This document shows, one piece after another, positions 37,013 to 48,019 of a stretch of DNA of 64,000 bases. The notes beneath the pieces were generated by a model. It was not told where the DNA came from. It saw nothing but the letters and a program-made list of their open reading frames with translations, and did not search any database. Made by a program: the position numbers and the translations under genes. Where the stretch lies: positions 186,001 through 250,000 of the forward strand of contig NZ_JAQIIO010000004.1 of the NCBI RefSeq assembly GCF_027891095.1. Direction: 5' to 3'. Numbering within the stretch: position 1 is the stretch's first letter; every line of letters starts with the position of its first letter. The stretch comes from Aliiroseovarius salicola (GTDB lineage: Bacteria; Pseudomonadota; Alphaproteobacteria; Rhodobacterales; Rhodobacteraceae).

Positions 37013-37411
37013 TTATCTCTGAATGCCGACCTTAAGAAAATCGCAATGAAGTGCATCGAAGGGCGCATGCATTCCTGGAGAATGGGAAAAATAAGCGATA
37101 GGGCAGCCAGCTTGCCGGGCAAATATCCTCTCGGACCTCCAACCAATGTATTGCAAACCTCTGTTTCCTAATGCGTGTTGTGCGCTCGTAATGGAAATAG
37201 ATTGAACCCCATCCAAATTTAGAAGAATTCTCCCATAGGCGGATCCGTGGCTTTGCTGGGGGGTAGAGCCTTCGTCTCGTGCGACTTCAAGGTTGATGCG
37301 CAGATCCTCATTCAAAAGCTCTTCACTTTGACTGCCATATGGTTCTTTAGAGATTTTCAGCTGCGAAATGCGAGGATCGATTTTATGGAAAACGACATCT
37401 CCGCCAAATCC
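37013..37411 (-). pseudogene. Possible truncated gene without a proper start codon
   Basis: An uninterrupted minus-strand frame of 132 codons contains a protein-like sequence, for example VVFHKIDPRISQLKISKEPY near the start and HSPGMHAPFDALHCDFLKVG near the end. There is no ATG or GTG before the middle of the frame; the only early start is a TTG at 37313-37315, with no ribosome site. This suggests the remnant of a longer gene that lost its 5' end. I recognise no family. It could also be a chance frame. Confidence 0.3.
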
Positions 37412-37477
37412 TCAATTCAGGACTGTATGTGAATTCTGGCCTGTCGGTGCGTTTGTCTAGCTGTCGGATATAGGAAA

Positions 37478-37500
37478 GCCGCGCCCCCAAGGGGCGCGGC
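37478..37500 (-). terminator. Terminator of the repeat-protein gene
   Basis: GCCGCGCCCC (37478-37487) and GGGGCGCGGC (37491-37500) form a perfect 10-base stem with a 3-base loop. On the minus strand it is followed by TTTCC. It stands 30 bases after the stop of the repeat-protein gene. Confidence 0.78.
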
Positions 37501-37529
37501 CAGGTCTTTTGAGAATGGTGGTGTAGGGA

Positions 37530-39743
<2,214 letters not shown>

Positions 39744-40106
39744 GAGAATAGCTCCATAAATATGATTGGGCGCACAGGCGCACGGACCAGTTGTCAGGGG
39801 GGTGGGATCATCGGAGCGATCATGCTGTCGTCACGAAAAACAGAACAATTTTAAAAAAAACAGATCGTCAGGCCGAGCCCGAGATTGAGAAACTTGGCAG
39901 CTCATTGGGTCGAATAACTGGGCGCTAATTACGCCGTGCGACCCAAAGTTTTGCGGTCTTCATAGATAAATTCTTAATTATCATGATGATCCTCAATTCC
40001 TGCCCTGTCAACTTTTGGCATCTCATCAGTTGATCAGATTAATGTGTATCAATCTAAAGTGGCAGATTGCACTAGCTCGTTTAGACTGGCCGAAAAGCTG
40101 ATCTAA
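39744..40106. other. Upstream region of the repeat-protein gene
   Basis: The 363 bases between the peptidase stop and the repeat-protein start are AT-rich compared with the neighbourhood. On the minus strand there is a run of eight T followed by AAAATTG about 110 bases before the start, and AGATT/AATCT arms near 40038-40057. I see no gene and no confident promoter. The length suggests that the repeat-protein gene has its own promoter rather than following the peptidase gene directly. Confidence 0.5.
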
Positions 40107-40850
40107 TTAGGAATAGAGCGCAGAAGTGAGAGATGACAAATTTGTTTTGCCCCTGAAAAGCTTCCAAAAATCCAGTGGATCTTGGTGTTTGATCAACGAC
40201 CACGCGAGGCAGCGGGCGAGTGGATAATTCCATTGATAGTTATATGTAGCCTGGGGATGATCTAATGCCGCTAAGAGTGTTTTTCGATCACGGGCCAGTG
40301 TCTTCGCTGCGGAGTACACAGCCCATTTTTCTAGGTTCTCTATAAGTGCGCGATTCTGTTTTTGCATATGTTGGAGCATCCAGTCCTCCGACAGATGCGC
40401 ACAAATTTCGCGTGTAACAGGAGGCATGTCACGCCCTTCGCATGCCACGATCTGAAGCGCGTGACCAAATTCATGAGCCAACATCAGTATGTCTGAACCG
40501 CGGCCCGTCCAGGGGCACGAAGCATAAGGCAATCCGCGGCCATTGTCGTGCAGAGTAAAGGCACGTGGATAACGCGCAGTGTCGGGTGAAAACTCGACCG
40601 TTGCATTTTCCAGAACATGATGAACTTTTGCCGCGGATTCAGGCATAGAAGCGATAACGGCTTCGCCACAAGTGTTCCAGACGTCGACAGGATTTAAGTT
40701 GACCGGCTTGTTATGCGGCCGGGGGAGCGTCGGATTTCCCGGTGCCGGGGCATTCTCCAATATCTGTGTGCAAAGGTCGGGGGTAAGGTCGTGATATTTC
40801 AACCAATCAGACAGTATTGCCGGTGCGCAGTGTTCCATATCCGAGGTCAT
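40107..40850 (-). CDS. Reduced M3-like zinc metallopeptidase
   Basis: The product has 247 residues. The zinc motif is LMLAHEFGHALQIV (HEFGH at residues 126-130). Downstream, TREICAHLSEDWMLQHM places Glu148 and Glu155 where thimet-type M3 peptidases have the third ligand and the LENW segment, Glu155 lying 25 residues after the second His. M3 enzymes such as oligopeptidase F are about 600 residues and cleave short peptides inside a deep channel; this protein keeps only the catalytic core. The start is ATG 40848-40850 or the inner ATG 40836-40838; neither has a clear ribosome site. It precedes the repeat-protein gene on the same strand, so it may process that protein or its exporter clients. That is inference. 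Confidence 0.78.
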   Translation of the reverse strand: MTSDMEHCAPAILSDWLKYHDLTPDLCTQILENAPAPGNPTLPRPHNKPVNLNPVDVWNTCGEAVIASMPESAAKVHHVLENATVEFSPDTARYPRAFTLHDNGRGLPYASCPWTGRGSDILMLAHEFGHALQIVACEGRDMPPVTREICAHLSEDWMLQHMQKQNRALIENLEKWAVYSAAKTLARDRKTLLAALDHPQATYNYQWNYPLARCLAWSLIKHQDPLDFWKLFRGKTNLSSLTSALYS

Positions 40851-41434
40851 GTGGAATCTGGCCAGCTTGATGTTACCCTCGACAATTTACGGGCTCCGTA
40901 ACAAGATAAACCAATGGTGTCTCGGGACCGGGTCCGTTCACGCTTATCAGCAATGCGATGGGGAGCTGCATTCCACGTCTCTTGTGGGTGTAAGATATGG
41001 CGCATCATTCCAGCCGCGGCGTGGAAGGGTGGTAAAGTGTTCGCGCGCGCAGCTGATGCATTGACCATGCCCCCTGGGACATTCTGAGATTTGCACCCAA
41101 TGCCTTGAAAAGCACAGGTGATTCTTATCCCTATGAATTGCAGAGTCGGCACAATCTGAGTTCCTAATTACAAAGGTTTTGGCGCATCTTAATCGTTCGA
41201 GAATGATCCCAAGATGTAACTTTTGCTGCAAGTTGCCAAGGAGTTATGTCGATTGACCCGATTGTGGCTCAACAGAATGGATTAGGTGTCTCACCCCATC
41301 CTTAACCTTTCAGTTTTAAATGAATTTGACAATTTCTGACGCTAGGGGAAGAATAGTCCCACCAAGCATTAAGAAAAAATTGAGCTTTTTTACTCGTCTG
41401 ACTTGTTTTTCAGACCGTGTCCTAAGGAGTCGCC
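40851..41434. other. Divergent control region between peptidase and oxygenase genes
   Basis: The 584 bases separate the two divergent halves of the repeat-protein locus. Besides the candidate promoter at 41326-41354 there is a hairpin GTCTGA/TCAGAC (41396-41416) in the leader of the oxygenase gene. No reading frame here looks like a gene. Expression of both halves is probably controlled from this stretch. Confidence 0.55.
41326..41354 (+). promoter_or_regulatory. Candidate promoter of the oxygenase-exporter operon
   Basis: TTGACA (41326-41331) and AAGAAT (41349-41354) are separated by 17 bases, a good -35 element with a fair -10. Transcription would start about 75 bases before the oxygenase ATG. 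Confidence 0.5.
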
Positions 41435-42079
41435 ATGAATTCTGAAAATATTAAATTAATCAAGCGCACATACTTTCCAACCACGATTTTCCAAGTTGAT
41501 CTGCCTGATCATGAAGAGATTAACAAGCGATTGCTAACAGCAATCTACGACCAGCGAGACCAGGATAAAAAGGGGATTGCACGCTCCAATTTCACTGAAT
41601 TGGGCGGTTGGCACAGCAAAAATTTTCTGCACCGCGAACCGGAATATGAAGAGCTTGTAGGATTGCTTAACAGTGCCACAGATCAAATGGGTGAAGAGAT
41701 GGGATATGATTCCACGCGCAAATTGCGAGTGGGAACAATGTGGTCGATCATCAACCCGCCGGGCGCATCGAACCGGGCCCATGTGCATCCCGGATGTCTA
41801 TGGAGTGGCGTCTATTATGTTCAAGCTCCGGAAAATTGTGGCCGGATTGAGTTCACCGAACCACGTACGGCCCATTTGATGAACCAGCCGAGATACAAGC
41901 CAAATGCCAAACGCAAGCGAGAGTATTGGACCAAGGTACGGTTCATGCCAGAGCCCGGGCGCATGATAATTTTTCCAGCCTGGCTTTATCATGGGGTTGA
42001 TCCAAACATGACCGAAGCCAAAGGAGACGATGGCAATCGGGTGATCATCAGCTTCAACCTTAATCAGGTGAAAGTATAG
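41435..42079 (+). CDS. Putative 2OG-Fe(II) oxygenase, TIGR02466 family
   Basis: The product has 214 residues and fits the TIGR02466 group of 2-oxoglutarate/Fe(II) oxygenases. The N-terminus TYFPTTIFQVDLPDHEEINK is typical, as is WSIINPPGASNRAHVHPG followed by WSGVYYVQAPENCGRIEF. Likely iron ligands are His116 and/or His118 (AHVHPG) and His186 (AWLYHGVDPN). The C-terminus RVIISFNLN supplies the last strand. These enzymes hydroxylate or otherwise oxidise a substrate with 2-oxoglutarate and oxygen; natural substrates of this group are unknown to me. AAGGAG stands 7 bases before the ATG. It starts the operon with the exporter, which suggests that the substrate is the repeat protein, whose Asn and Asp side chains are plausible targets. 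Confidence 0.88.
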   Translation: MNSENIKLIKRTYFPTTIFQVDLPDHEEINKRLLTAIYDQRDQDKKGIARSNFTELGGWHSKNFLHREPEYEELVGLLNSATDQMGEEMGYDSTRKLRVGTMWSIINPPGASNRAHVHPGCLWSGVYYVQAPENCGRIEFTEPRTAHLMNQPRYKPNAKRKREYWTKVRFMPEPGRMIIFPAWLYHGVDPNMTEAKGDDGNRVIISFNLNQVKV

Positions 42080-42199
42080 CTGGATGATACGGTAACTACA
42101 GTAGCGAGATGGTTTCATCTCGCTACCATTTTGAGTTCGCATTTGTTTCTGCACCACTTTTTTTAGCATTTGATTTCCGCCATTTTGGAGGAGCGAGAG

Positions 42200-43966
42200 A
42201 TGACGAATAGGGCATTGGAGAACTCTGCTCGATTGGCTGTCCGCCAAGGCGGAATGCTGCTGTCCATCGCTTTTGTTTTGAGTTTCCTTGTAAATGTTCT
42301 GCGACTTTCGGGACCACTTTTCATGATCCTGATTTATGACCGCGTTCTATCCTCGCGGTCTGAAGAAACACTGTTCGCTTTGCTCTTTATGGTGGCAGTG
42401 CTGATGATTGTGCTGGGGCTGCTGGACTATTCCCGCAAACGCATCATTGCCCGGTTTGCTGCCCAGTTTCAGGAACGATTGGAGCAAACCATCCTAAGCG
42501 CGGCTTCACTGAGTGCGATGTTTCCGGTTGGAAAGTCCAAACCAGCGATCGGTATTGATGAAGCAGACAGCTTACGTGGGTTTTTCCATTCCGGTGGACT
42601 GCTTGCCATTATGGACTTCATCTGGGCACCAATGTTTGTTGTTGTGGTGTTTTTCCTGCATCCTGTGTTGGGGTATGTCTGCCTTGCTGGGATGGGGGTT
42701 ATGCTATTGCTGATCCTTATCCGCATCACTTTTTTGGGCGGACGTGAGGAACGTGCCAACGAGTCCACCAAGCAGATTTCTGACCTCAAAAACATGGTTG
42801 TGGCGTCACGCAGTGTGGTTCGCTCGCAAGACATGAGTGAGGGATTTAAGTCACGCTGGATGGCTGCCCGGGAAAGTGGTCGAGACAACGCAATCTCTCT
42901 GCGGGATTGGACAGCGTGGTTTGACCATCTTTCACAGACGACACTTTTGTTGGTGCGTTACGGCGTTTTGGCAACCGGAGCGTATTTTGCATTGCAAAGC
43001 CAACTGACCGTTGGTGCAATGGTGGCCAGCATGTTTCTGGTCACGCGGGCATTGATCCCCGTCAACAGATTCGTCGGCGTTATTCCATCAATTGCAAAAG
43101 CAATGACGACCTGGAAGCGGCTGAAGAGTATTCTTGCAAGCTGGGAGGTTGAAGAGGAACCTTATACTGCGGATGCCGGCAGCAATCGAGTTCGTGTGTC
43201 ACTCGCAAATATTTCTTTCCGTGCAGCCACGACAGGGAATTTGATCTTGCGTTCGGTGTCATTGCAGGTGGCGCCAGGGAAAATGATTGAAATTTTGGGC
43301 GGATCAGGAAGCGGCAAGACCGTGCTGGCCGATATTATTGCGGGAGCCCGAAAACGCAGCGCCGGATCTATTCTGAGTGATGGCAAGAATGTTGCCAGCT
43401 TGAATGACCGAGAATTGGCGCAGACGGTTGGATATATGCCGGAAACTACAGAATTTATTGCTGGCACGCTTGCAGACAATATTTCGCACTTGGATCCCGA
43501 AGCCACGCCTGAAAAAATTTCTGCCGCTGCCCGACAGGCGTGTTTACATGCATGGATTAGTGCTTTGCCTAAAGGCTATCAAACCCAGATTGATCCCACA
43601 GGCAGTGAGTTTTCCAAAGGTCAACGGCAACAACTTTCGCTTGCGCGGGCACTCTATCACGAGCCCAAGATCCTGATCATGGATGAACCCGACGCCGTGC
43701 TGTTCGAACGTTTGCCCGACACAATGAAGAAGACACTTGATGCCTTCCTCAAGCGCGGTGGAGTGGTCATTGTGCTGTCCCGAAAACCACACAAGATTCA
43801 ACAGGCCCGAGAGCGGTTGGTTCTTGAGAATGGCGCTTTGAAAGAGGTCAAATCCATTTCCGCCACAAGCGATGAAGATACCGGAAAAACCCAACGCGTT
43901 GCGAGCGGCAGCAGCAAAGTTACTGTCTTGAAAGAGACGAAAAAGGCAACAGGTTCGAAGGGATGA
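42200..43966 (+). CDS. Type I secretion ABC protein, PrtD-like, with altered motifs
   Basis: The product has 588 residues: about six membrane segments in residues 20-320 followed by an ATPase domain. Walker A is GGSGSGKTVL (about residues 367-376) and Walker B ILIMDEPDAVL (about residues 491-501). The signature, normally LSGGQRQ, reads FSKGQRQ, and the switch His usually found in VITHRP is replaced in VIVLSRKPHKI. No N-terminal C39 peptidase domain is present, so it is not of the GG-leader processing kind. PrtD-type proteins export unfolded proteins with a C-terminal signal. GGAGG precedes ATG 42200. It overlaps the membrane fusion gene by 4 bases. A TolC partner must be encoded elsewhere. 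Confidence 0.88.
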   Translation: MTNRALENSARLAVRQGGMLLSIAFVLSFLVNVLRLSGPLFMILIYDRVLSSRSEETLFALLFMVAVLMIVLGLLDYSRKRIIARFAAQFQERLEQTILSAASLSAMFPVGKSKPAIGIDEADSLRGFFHSGGLLAIMDFIWAPMFVVVVFFLHPVLGYVCLAGMGVMLLLILIRITFLGGREERANESTKQISDLKNMVVASRSVVRSQDMSEGFKSRWMAARESGRDNAISLRDWTAWFDHLSQTTLLLVRYGVLATGAYFALQSQLTVGAMVASMFLVTRALIPVNRFVGVIPSIAKAMTTWKRLKSILASWEVEEEPYTADAGSNRVRVSLANISFRAATTGNLILRSVSLQVAPGKMIEILGGSGSGKTVLADIIAGARKRSAGSILSDGKNVASLNDRELAQTVGYMPETTEFIAGTLADNISHLDPEATPEKISAAARQACLHAWISALPKGYQTQIDPTGSEFSKGQRQQLSLARALYHEPKILIMDEPDAVLFERLPDTMKKTLDAFLKRGGVVIVLSRKPHKIQQARERLVLENGALKEVKSISATSDEDTGKTQRVASGSSKVTVLKETKKATGSKG

Positions 43967-45279
43967 AGAACCCAGCTGAAAAGAAAAGACGAACATGGAA
44001 TTCGCGCGCACCGATGGTGCTCAGTGTGATGTCCATTGCCCTGTTGGTCGGATTGCTTGGAGTTTGGGCGGCAAGGGCAAATATCGGTGGTGCGGTCATC
44101 GGTGCAGGGACCGTTGAGGTCTCGCAGACGATGACGGCGCTTCAGCATCCTGTGGGTGGGGTGGTCGAAGAGCTCTTGGTAACCAATGGAGATCAGGTCA
44201 GCGCCGGAGATGTGGTGGTGCGGCTGGAAGATGTAAAACTGCGTTCAGATCTCAATGTGGTCGAGGATAACCTTTTCGAAATACTTGCAAATATTGCTCG
44301 TTTGGAAGCCGAGATCGATGATCGCGAAGAGATGGAACTGCATCCGGTTCTGGTTCAGGCAGCCGCTCAGAGGCCGGAAATTCAGGCGCTGGTTCAACGG
44401 CAGGAACGGCGATTGGCCGCCCATTTTGAGGCACTGACCACCGAGGTGCAATTATTGGATGAGCAGGTGGTCCAGGTGAAAGCTCAGATTGTCGGTCTGG
44501 ATTCTCAGATTGAAGCAAAAGAAACTGAAAAATCCTATATCGACAATGAGATAGCTCAGTTGCAGGTATTGGCCCAGAAAGGGTTGCTTAAGATGTCCGA
44601 CATGTTCCGTGTCGAGAAATCCCTTGCAACGGTCAGTGGTGAGATCGGGCGATTGATCGCTCGCATCGCAGAGCTCCGTGGTAAAATCTCAGAGATTGAA
44701 CTGAAGAGGCACACTGTCGCTCCTAAAGCACGCAAACTGGCCGTCACTGAATTAAGCAAGCTGCGCCCGGAACGCACAAAATACATTGAACGCCGTGCAA
44801 CCATACTGGACGGGCTGACGCGACTGGACATTCGCGCCCCGATATCCGGCAATATTCATGATATCAAAGTCTTGGGTTTGCGTTCTGTGGTTGTCGCCGC
44901 AAAGCCCCTGATGATGATCGTTCCGGATTCCGAGCCCGCATTGGTGTTGGTAAAGATAAGCGCAACGGATATTGATCAGGTTTATGTGGGGCAGGAGGCC
45001 TCGCTAAAGTTCAAGGCGTTCAACCTGCGACATGTCCCAATTGTGTTGGGCCATGTTTCAGCAATATCGGCGGATGTATTTACCGACCCGAGAACTCGAA
45101 AAAGTTACTACAACGTATCTGTGGCCCTGCTGAAAGCTGAGGTCAAAAAGCTTGGTGGTCGTGAGTTGCTGCAAGGGATGCCGGTTGAGGCATTCCTGTC
45201 CACAGATAGCCGCACACCGCTGGAATATGTCCTAAAACCACTGATGACCTACTTGGACCGGGCATTTCGTGACGCGTGA
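43963..45279 (+). CDS. Type I secretion membrane fusion protein (HlyD/PrtE family)
   Basis: The product has 438 residues. A single membrane segment at about residues 18-38 is followed by a lipoyl-like domain containing GAGTVEVSQTMTALQHPVGG. Long helices rich in Glu, Arg and Leu (about residues 85-285) form the periplasmic hairpin, and a beta-barrel domain with LDIRAPISGNIHDIKVL and GMPVEAFLSTDSRTPLEYVL ends the protein. It joins the inner-membrane ABC protein to TolC. The ATGA overlap with the ABC gene shows a tight operon. Its only likely cargo nearby is the acidic repeat protein. Confidence 0.93.
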   Translation: MKNPAEKKRRTWNSRAPMVLSVMSIALLVGLLGVWAARANIGGAVIGAGTVEVSQTMTALQHPVGGVVEELLVTNGDQVSAGDVVVRLEDVKLRSDLNVVEDNLFEILANIARLEAEIDDREEMELHPVLVQAAAQRPEIQALVQRQERRLAAHFEALTTEVQLLDEQVVQVKAQIVGLDSQIEAKETEKSYIDNEIAQLQVLAQKGLLKMSDMFRVEKSLATVSGEIGRLIARIAELRGKISEIELKRHTVAPKARKLAVTELSKLRPERTKYIERRATILDGLTRLDIRAPISGNIHDIKVLGLRSVVVAAKPLMMIVPDSEPALVLVKISATDIDQVYVGQEASLKFKAFNLRHVPIVLGHVSAISADVFTDPRTRKSYYNVSVALLKAEVKKLGGRELLQGMPVEAFLSTDSRTPLEYVLKPLMTYLDRAFRDA

Positions 45280-45698
45280 AGAGTTGGCGCATTCAGCAAT
45301 GTCTGGAGTGCTTTGACTCGAATATGATCAGGAAAAGAAATTATTGGCTTTTGATCCACCCGATTGCGCGTGGCATAGATCTTTAATCCACATAGGTCTT
45401 GGCACGAGGCGGGGATAAATCGATTCTGACATGAATGTAAGTCAGAAGGCTGAAGATGCCGAGTTTCTGTATATAACAATGCTGTTGATAAATATATCGA
45501 GTAAAATTAATGGGTTGAAAGCACGGCACCCAGTGAGCTTATAGCTTTGGAAGGTACAAATCCCGCGCGTGTGCCCCAATCTTTCACTGCAAATTCGGCG
45601 AAATTGGCAATTCGTATCAGATTGAATTTTTTCTTGTTCAACACGTGAAAAGCCCTTGCGCTGACATGAACTGGGCGTTAAATCACGTCCCACGGAAC
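45280..45698. other. Intergenic region between exporter operon and tRNA-Val(TAC)
   Basis: The 419 bases contain no believable gene. A minus-strand frame of 130 codons (45442-45834) is antisense to the tRNA and has the usual tRNA-derived nonsense sequence. I see no clear terminator for the exporter operon. Confidence 0.55.
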
Positions 45699-45774
<76 letters not shown>

Positions 45775-45859
45775 TTCCCGTCCCTCCGAAAATGACGCTG
45801 TTAGTCCTAGCACCCACCGCGCGTGCTGTTGCATGCTGTCGGAGAAATCACGTGGGATT

Positions 45860-46426
45860 ATGTATAATTACACGGAAATCTATGTTGTTCGCCACGGTGA
45901 AACCGTCTGGAATCGCCAAGGGCGACATCAGGGGCGGTTGAATAGTCCAATGACAGAAAAGGGCAGGGCGCAGGCAGCCCAAATAGGGCTCATCCTGGCG
46001 CGAGAATTGGGGATGTCAGCCGCTATGAGTTCGTATCGAGCCCGCAGGGCCGCTTCCGCCAAACCGCTTCAATAGCGCTGGGGCCATTTGCGGTAGGAGT
46101 ATCTGCAAAATGAACACCTGTGCGAAGTGGTTTTGGGGAGTGGGAGGGCAGGACGCTGGGCGAAATTCGTAGGACGTGGCCAACGCTCGCACAGCTGGCA
46201 GAAGAGGACCCGATCACCTGGCACTTCATGACCTCCGGTGGTGATACCTTGTTGGATTATGAGCGGCGGGTGGACGCATTCCTTCAAGGTCTGACCAGCC
46301 CGACGGTTATTTTTAATACATGGTGTGCTGTCGCGTGTTTTGCGTGGGCGTTGGTTGTGGGGGGATACAAAGGAAATGCACGCCTTTCCCGGCGGGCAAG
46401 AAGTAATTTTTTATCTTTCTCAATAG
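45860..46426 (+). pseudogene. Decayed histidine phosphatase (phosphoglycerate mutase-like) gene
   Basis: The frame opens with YTEIYVVRHGETVWNRQG, the RHG active site of the family, and runs to LGMSAAMSS near 46030. A shift of frame is then needed to read SPQGRFRQTASIAL, another (or an in-frame TGA) before FGEWEGRTLGEIRRTWPTLA (from 46132), and one more at a T-run near 46315 to read LIHGVLSRVLRGRWLWGD, which carries the second catalytic His. The end GGQEVIFYLSQ is intact with a TAG. At least three disruptions make sequencing error an unlikely cause. It sits between tRNA genes. The intact enzyme would have been about 190 residues. Confidence 0.88.
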
Positions 46427-46530
46427 TTTGGCCATATCACTTTGGAAAAATGACGAAAATGGCATTTTGCCGCTTGACCCTTTCGCGCCCTCGAATTAGA
46501 ACGCCCAAACAGTCGCAAGACTGGCAGCGA

Positions 46531-46607
46531 GCGGTTGTAGCTCAGATGGTTAGAGTACCGGCCTGTCACGCCGGGGGTCGCGGGTTCGAGCCCCGTCAAC
46601 CGCGCCA
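46531..46607 (+). tRNA. tRNA-Asp (anticodon GTC), copy 1
   Basis: The 77-base cloverleaf has acceptor stem GCGGTTG/CAACCGC, anticodon stem-loop CCGGC-CTGTCAC-GCCGG with GTC, T arm GCGGG-TTCGAGC-CCCGT, discriminator G and an encoded CCA. The D loop has AGATGGTT. A short hairpin, AAAGCCCCGCC/GGTGGGGCTTTT, follows at 46633-46662 and may end the transcript. Confidence 0.97.
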
Positions 46608-46778
46608 CTGCTGCCCAGATTTGTGATCGATGAAAGCCCCGCCGAAAGGTGGGGCTTTTCGATTTTAAGGACCCGCTCACTCGAATGAACGGCAAACTGC
46701 CCAATCATAATTCTTTTCTGAATACGTCCATTTTCTCATTGACGCCCAACCCGCCTAAGCCTAAATACCCCCTCACGC

Positions 46779-46855
46779 GCGGTTGTAGCTCAGTTGGTTA
46801 GAGTACCGGCCTGTCACGCCGGGGGTCGCGGGTTCGAGCCCCGTCAACCGCGCCA
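46779..46855 (+). tRNA. tRNA-Asp (anticodon GTC), copy 2
   Basis: This copy matches the one 248 bases upstream except for one D-loop base (AGTTGGTT instead of AGATGGTT). The anticodon GTC, acceptor stem and CCA are the same. The pair is a tandem duplication. Confidence 0.97.
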
Positions 46856-47069
46856 CTTTCTCCCAAATATGTACTGATCGTCTCTCTCTTTGAGCCTTTT
46901 CTAACCGGTTTATTGTTTAGGGGCTGCCAGTGATCGACCCTGTAACCATTCCGTTGGTGCAGGCAGCAGTGACTTTCGAACTTAAGAGAATTTTCTGTAG
47001 AGTTTGTCATCGGATTTGACTAGCGTGATCAAAGGTTTGTAATGAATGTAGAATTGAGGATCGGGTAAG

Positions 47070-47945
47070 ATGCAATCCAATGTAGCGGTTGTGACCACGT
47101 GCCGGGACGATGAGTTTTTCTTAGAGCGTTGGGTGAAGTATTACGGCGACCTGTTCGGAAAAGAGGCGCTTTATGTCATCAATCATGGCAACCAAGAATT
47201 GGTACGGCGCGTTGCGGAGGGATGTAACCTTTTTCCGATCCCCGACAATCAGCGCCGCAGTTTCAATCCGCTGCGCTGGCGGACCCAAAACGCTCTGCTT
47301 ACGGCACTACGGCAATGGTACCGCCATGTGATTGTGTGTGATGTGGACGAATTCATTGTGGTCGATCCAAAAAGCGGCAAAGATCTGAAAACCTGGCTGG
47401 ATGTGGCAAAAAGCGGGGCCGTGTATACACCTTTGGGCCTCGATATTACCCATGTCCGAGATCGGGAACCTGAGGGTATAGAAAATTCGATTCTTGGGCC
47501 GCGACGCCACGCTGTGATTAACCCATGGTACAACAAACCTTGTATTGTCAGCCGGCCGGCGCAACTGTCGCGCGGTGGGCATTATTCCACATTTGACGGG
47601 TTCAGGGCCCCCAAGTTTCTGTATCTCTTTCACATGAAGCGTTGCGATTTTGGCCTGTTCAGTGACACGATGAACAGGCGCAACGACATGGTAGAAAGCA
47701 TGGGCGTATCGGATGTGTCTGACACCACTACAAACAAACAATGGTTTGTCGAAAACAGAAAAGACGAGGCTGAATTTGCGGGATATGAGGCGCGTGAAGT
47801 GGATGAAAGCTGGGATTTTTCGGGCGTTCGCAGGCGTTTAAAAAAGAGCTTCCGCCCGCGGAAAGATACAAAATTTTACGAAAGTGTTCGGGAAACTTCA
47901 CCTAACATATTTAAGTTGCCCGAACGGTTTTCAGGGATCTGTTGA
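47070..47945 (+). CDS. Glycosyltransferase family 2-like protein
   Basis: The product has 291 residues and belongs to the group that begins VVTTCRDDEFFLERWVKYY (Pfam Glyco_tranf_2_4 type). The metal-binding motif is VIVCDVDEFIVVDP, at about residues 90-103. The middle part reads GRRHAVINPWYNKP-like as GPRRHAVINPWYNKP and the C-terminus is basic. No membrane segment or signal peptide is seen, so it should act in the cytoplasm on an unknown acceptor. GGGTAAG before the ATG is a weak ribosome site. It is isolated from other glycan genes. Confidence 0.82.
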   Translation: MQSNVAVVTTCRDDEFFLERWVKYYGDLFGKEALYVINHGNQELVRRVAEGCNLFPIPDNQRRSFNPLRWRTQNALLTALRQWYRHVIVCDVDEFIVVDPKSGKDLKTWLDVAKSGAVYTPLGLDITHVRDREPEGIENSILGPRRHAVINPWYNKPCIVSRPAQLSRGGHYSTFDGFRAPKFLYLFHMKRCDFGLFSDTMNRRNDMVESMGVSDVSDTTTNKQWFVENRKDEAEFAGYEAREVDESWDFSGVRRRLKKSFRPRKDTKFYESVRETSPNIFKLPERFSGIC

Positions 47946-47967
47946 TCCGAAGGTTGGGATTGAAAAA

Positions 47968-47999
47968 GACAAAGGGGCACCGAAGGATGCCCCTTTGTC
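47968..47999. terminator. Terminator between convergent genes
   Basis: GACAAAGGGGCA (47968-47979) and TGCCCCTTTGTC (47988-47999) form a perfect 12-base stem with an 8-base loop. On the minus strand TTTTT follows, so it is a strong terminator for the M20 peptidase gene, and it also stands 22 bases after the glycosyltransferase stop. Confidence 0.88.
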
Positions 48000-48019
48000 A
48001 CGCCGAAAAGGCGCCGGGA

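Larger units (their letters stand above)
36893..37529. other. Intergenic region with a possible gene remnant
   Basis: These 637 bases between tRNA-Val(CAC) and the repeat-protein stop hold a minus-strand open frame (37013-37411), described separately, and the terminator of the repeat-protein gene. The base composition is poorer in G+C than the surrounding housekeeping genes. I see no other gene. Confidence 0.6.

Noticed and set aside
42200-43966. Bacteriocin exporter with a C39 leader peptidase
   Set aside because: The N-terminus has no Cys protease domain; membrane segments begin at once, as in PrtD-type exporters.
46420-46704. Minus-strand frame across tRNA-Asp copy 1
   Set aside because: Again an antisense-tRNA frame (ARLTGLEPATPGVTGR type), a known spurious pattern.
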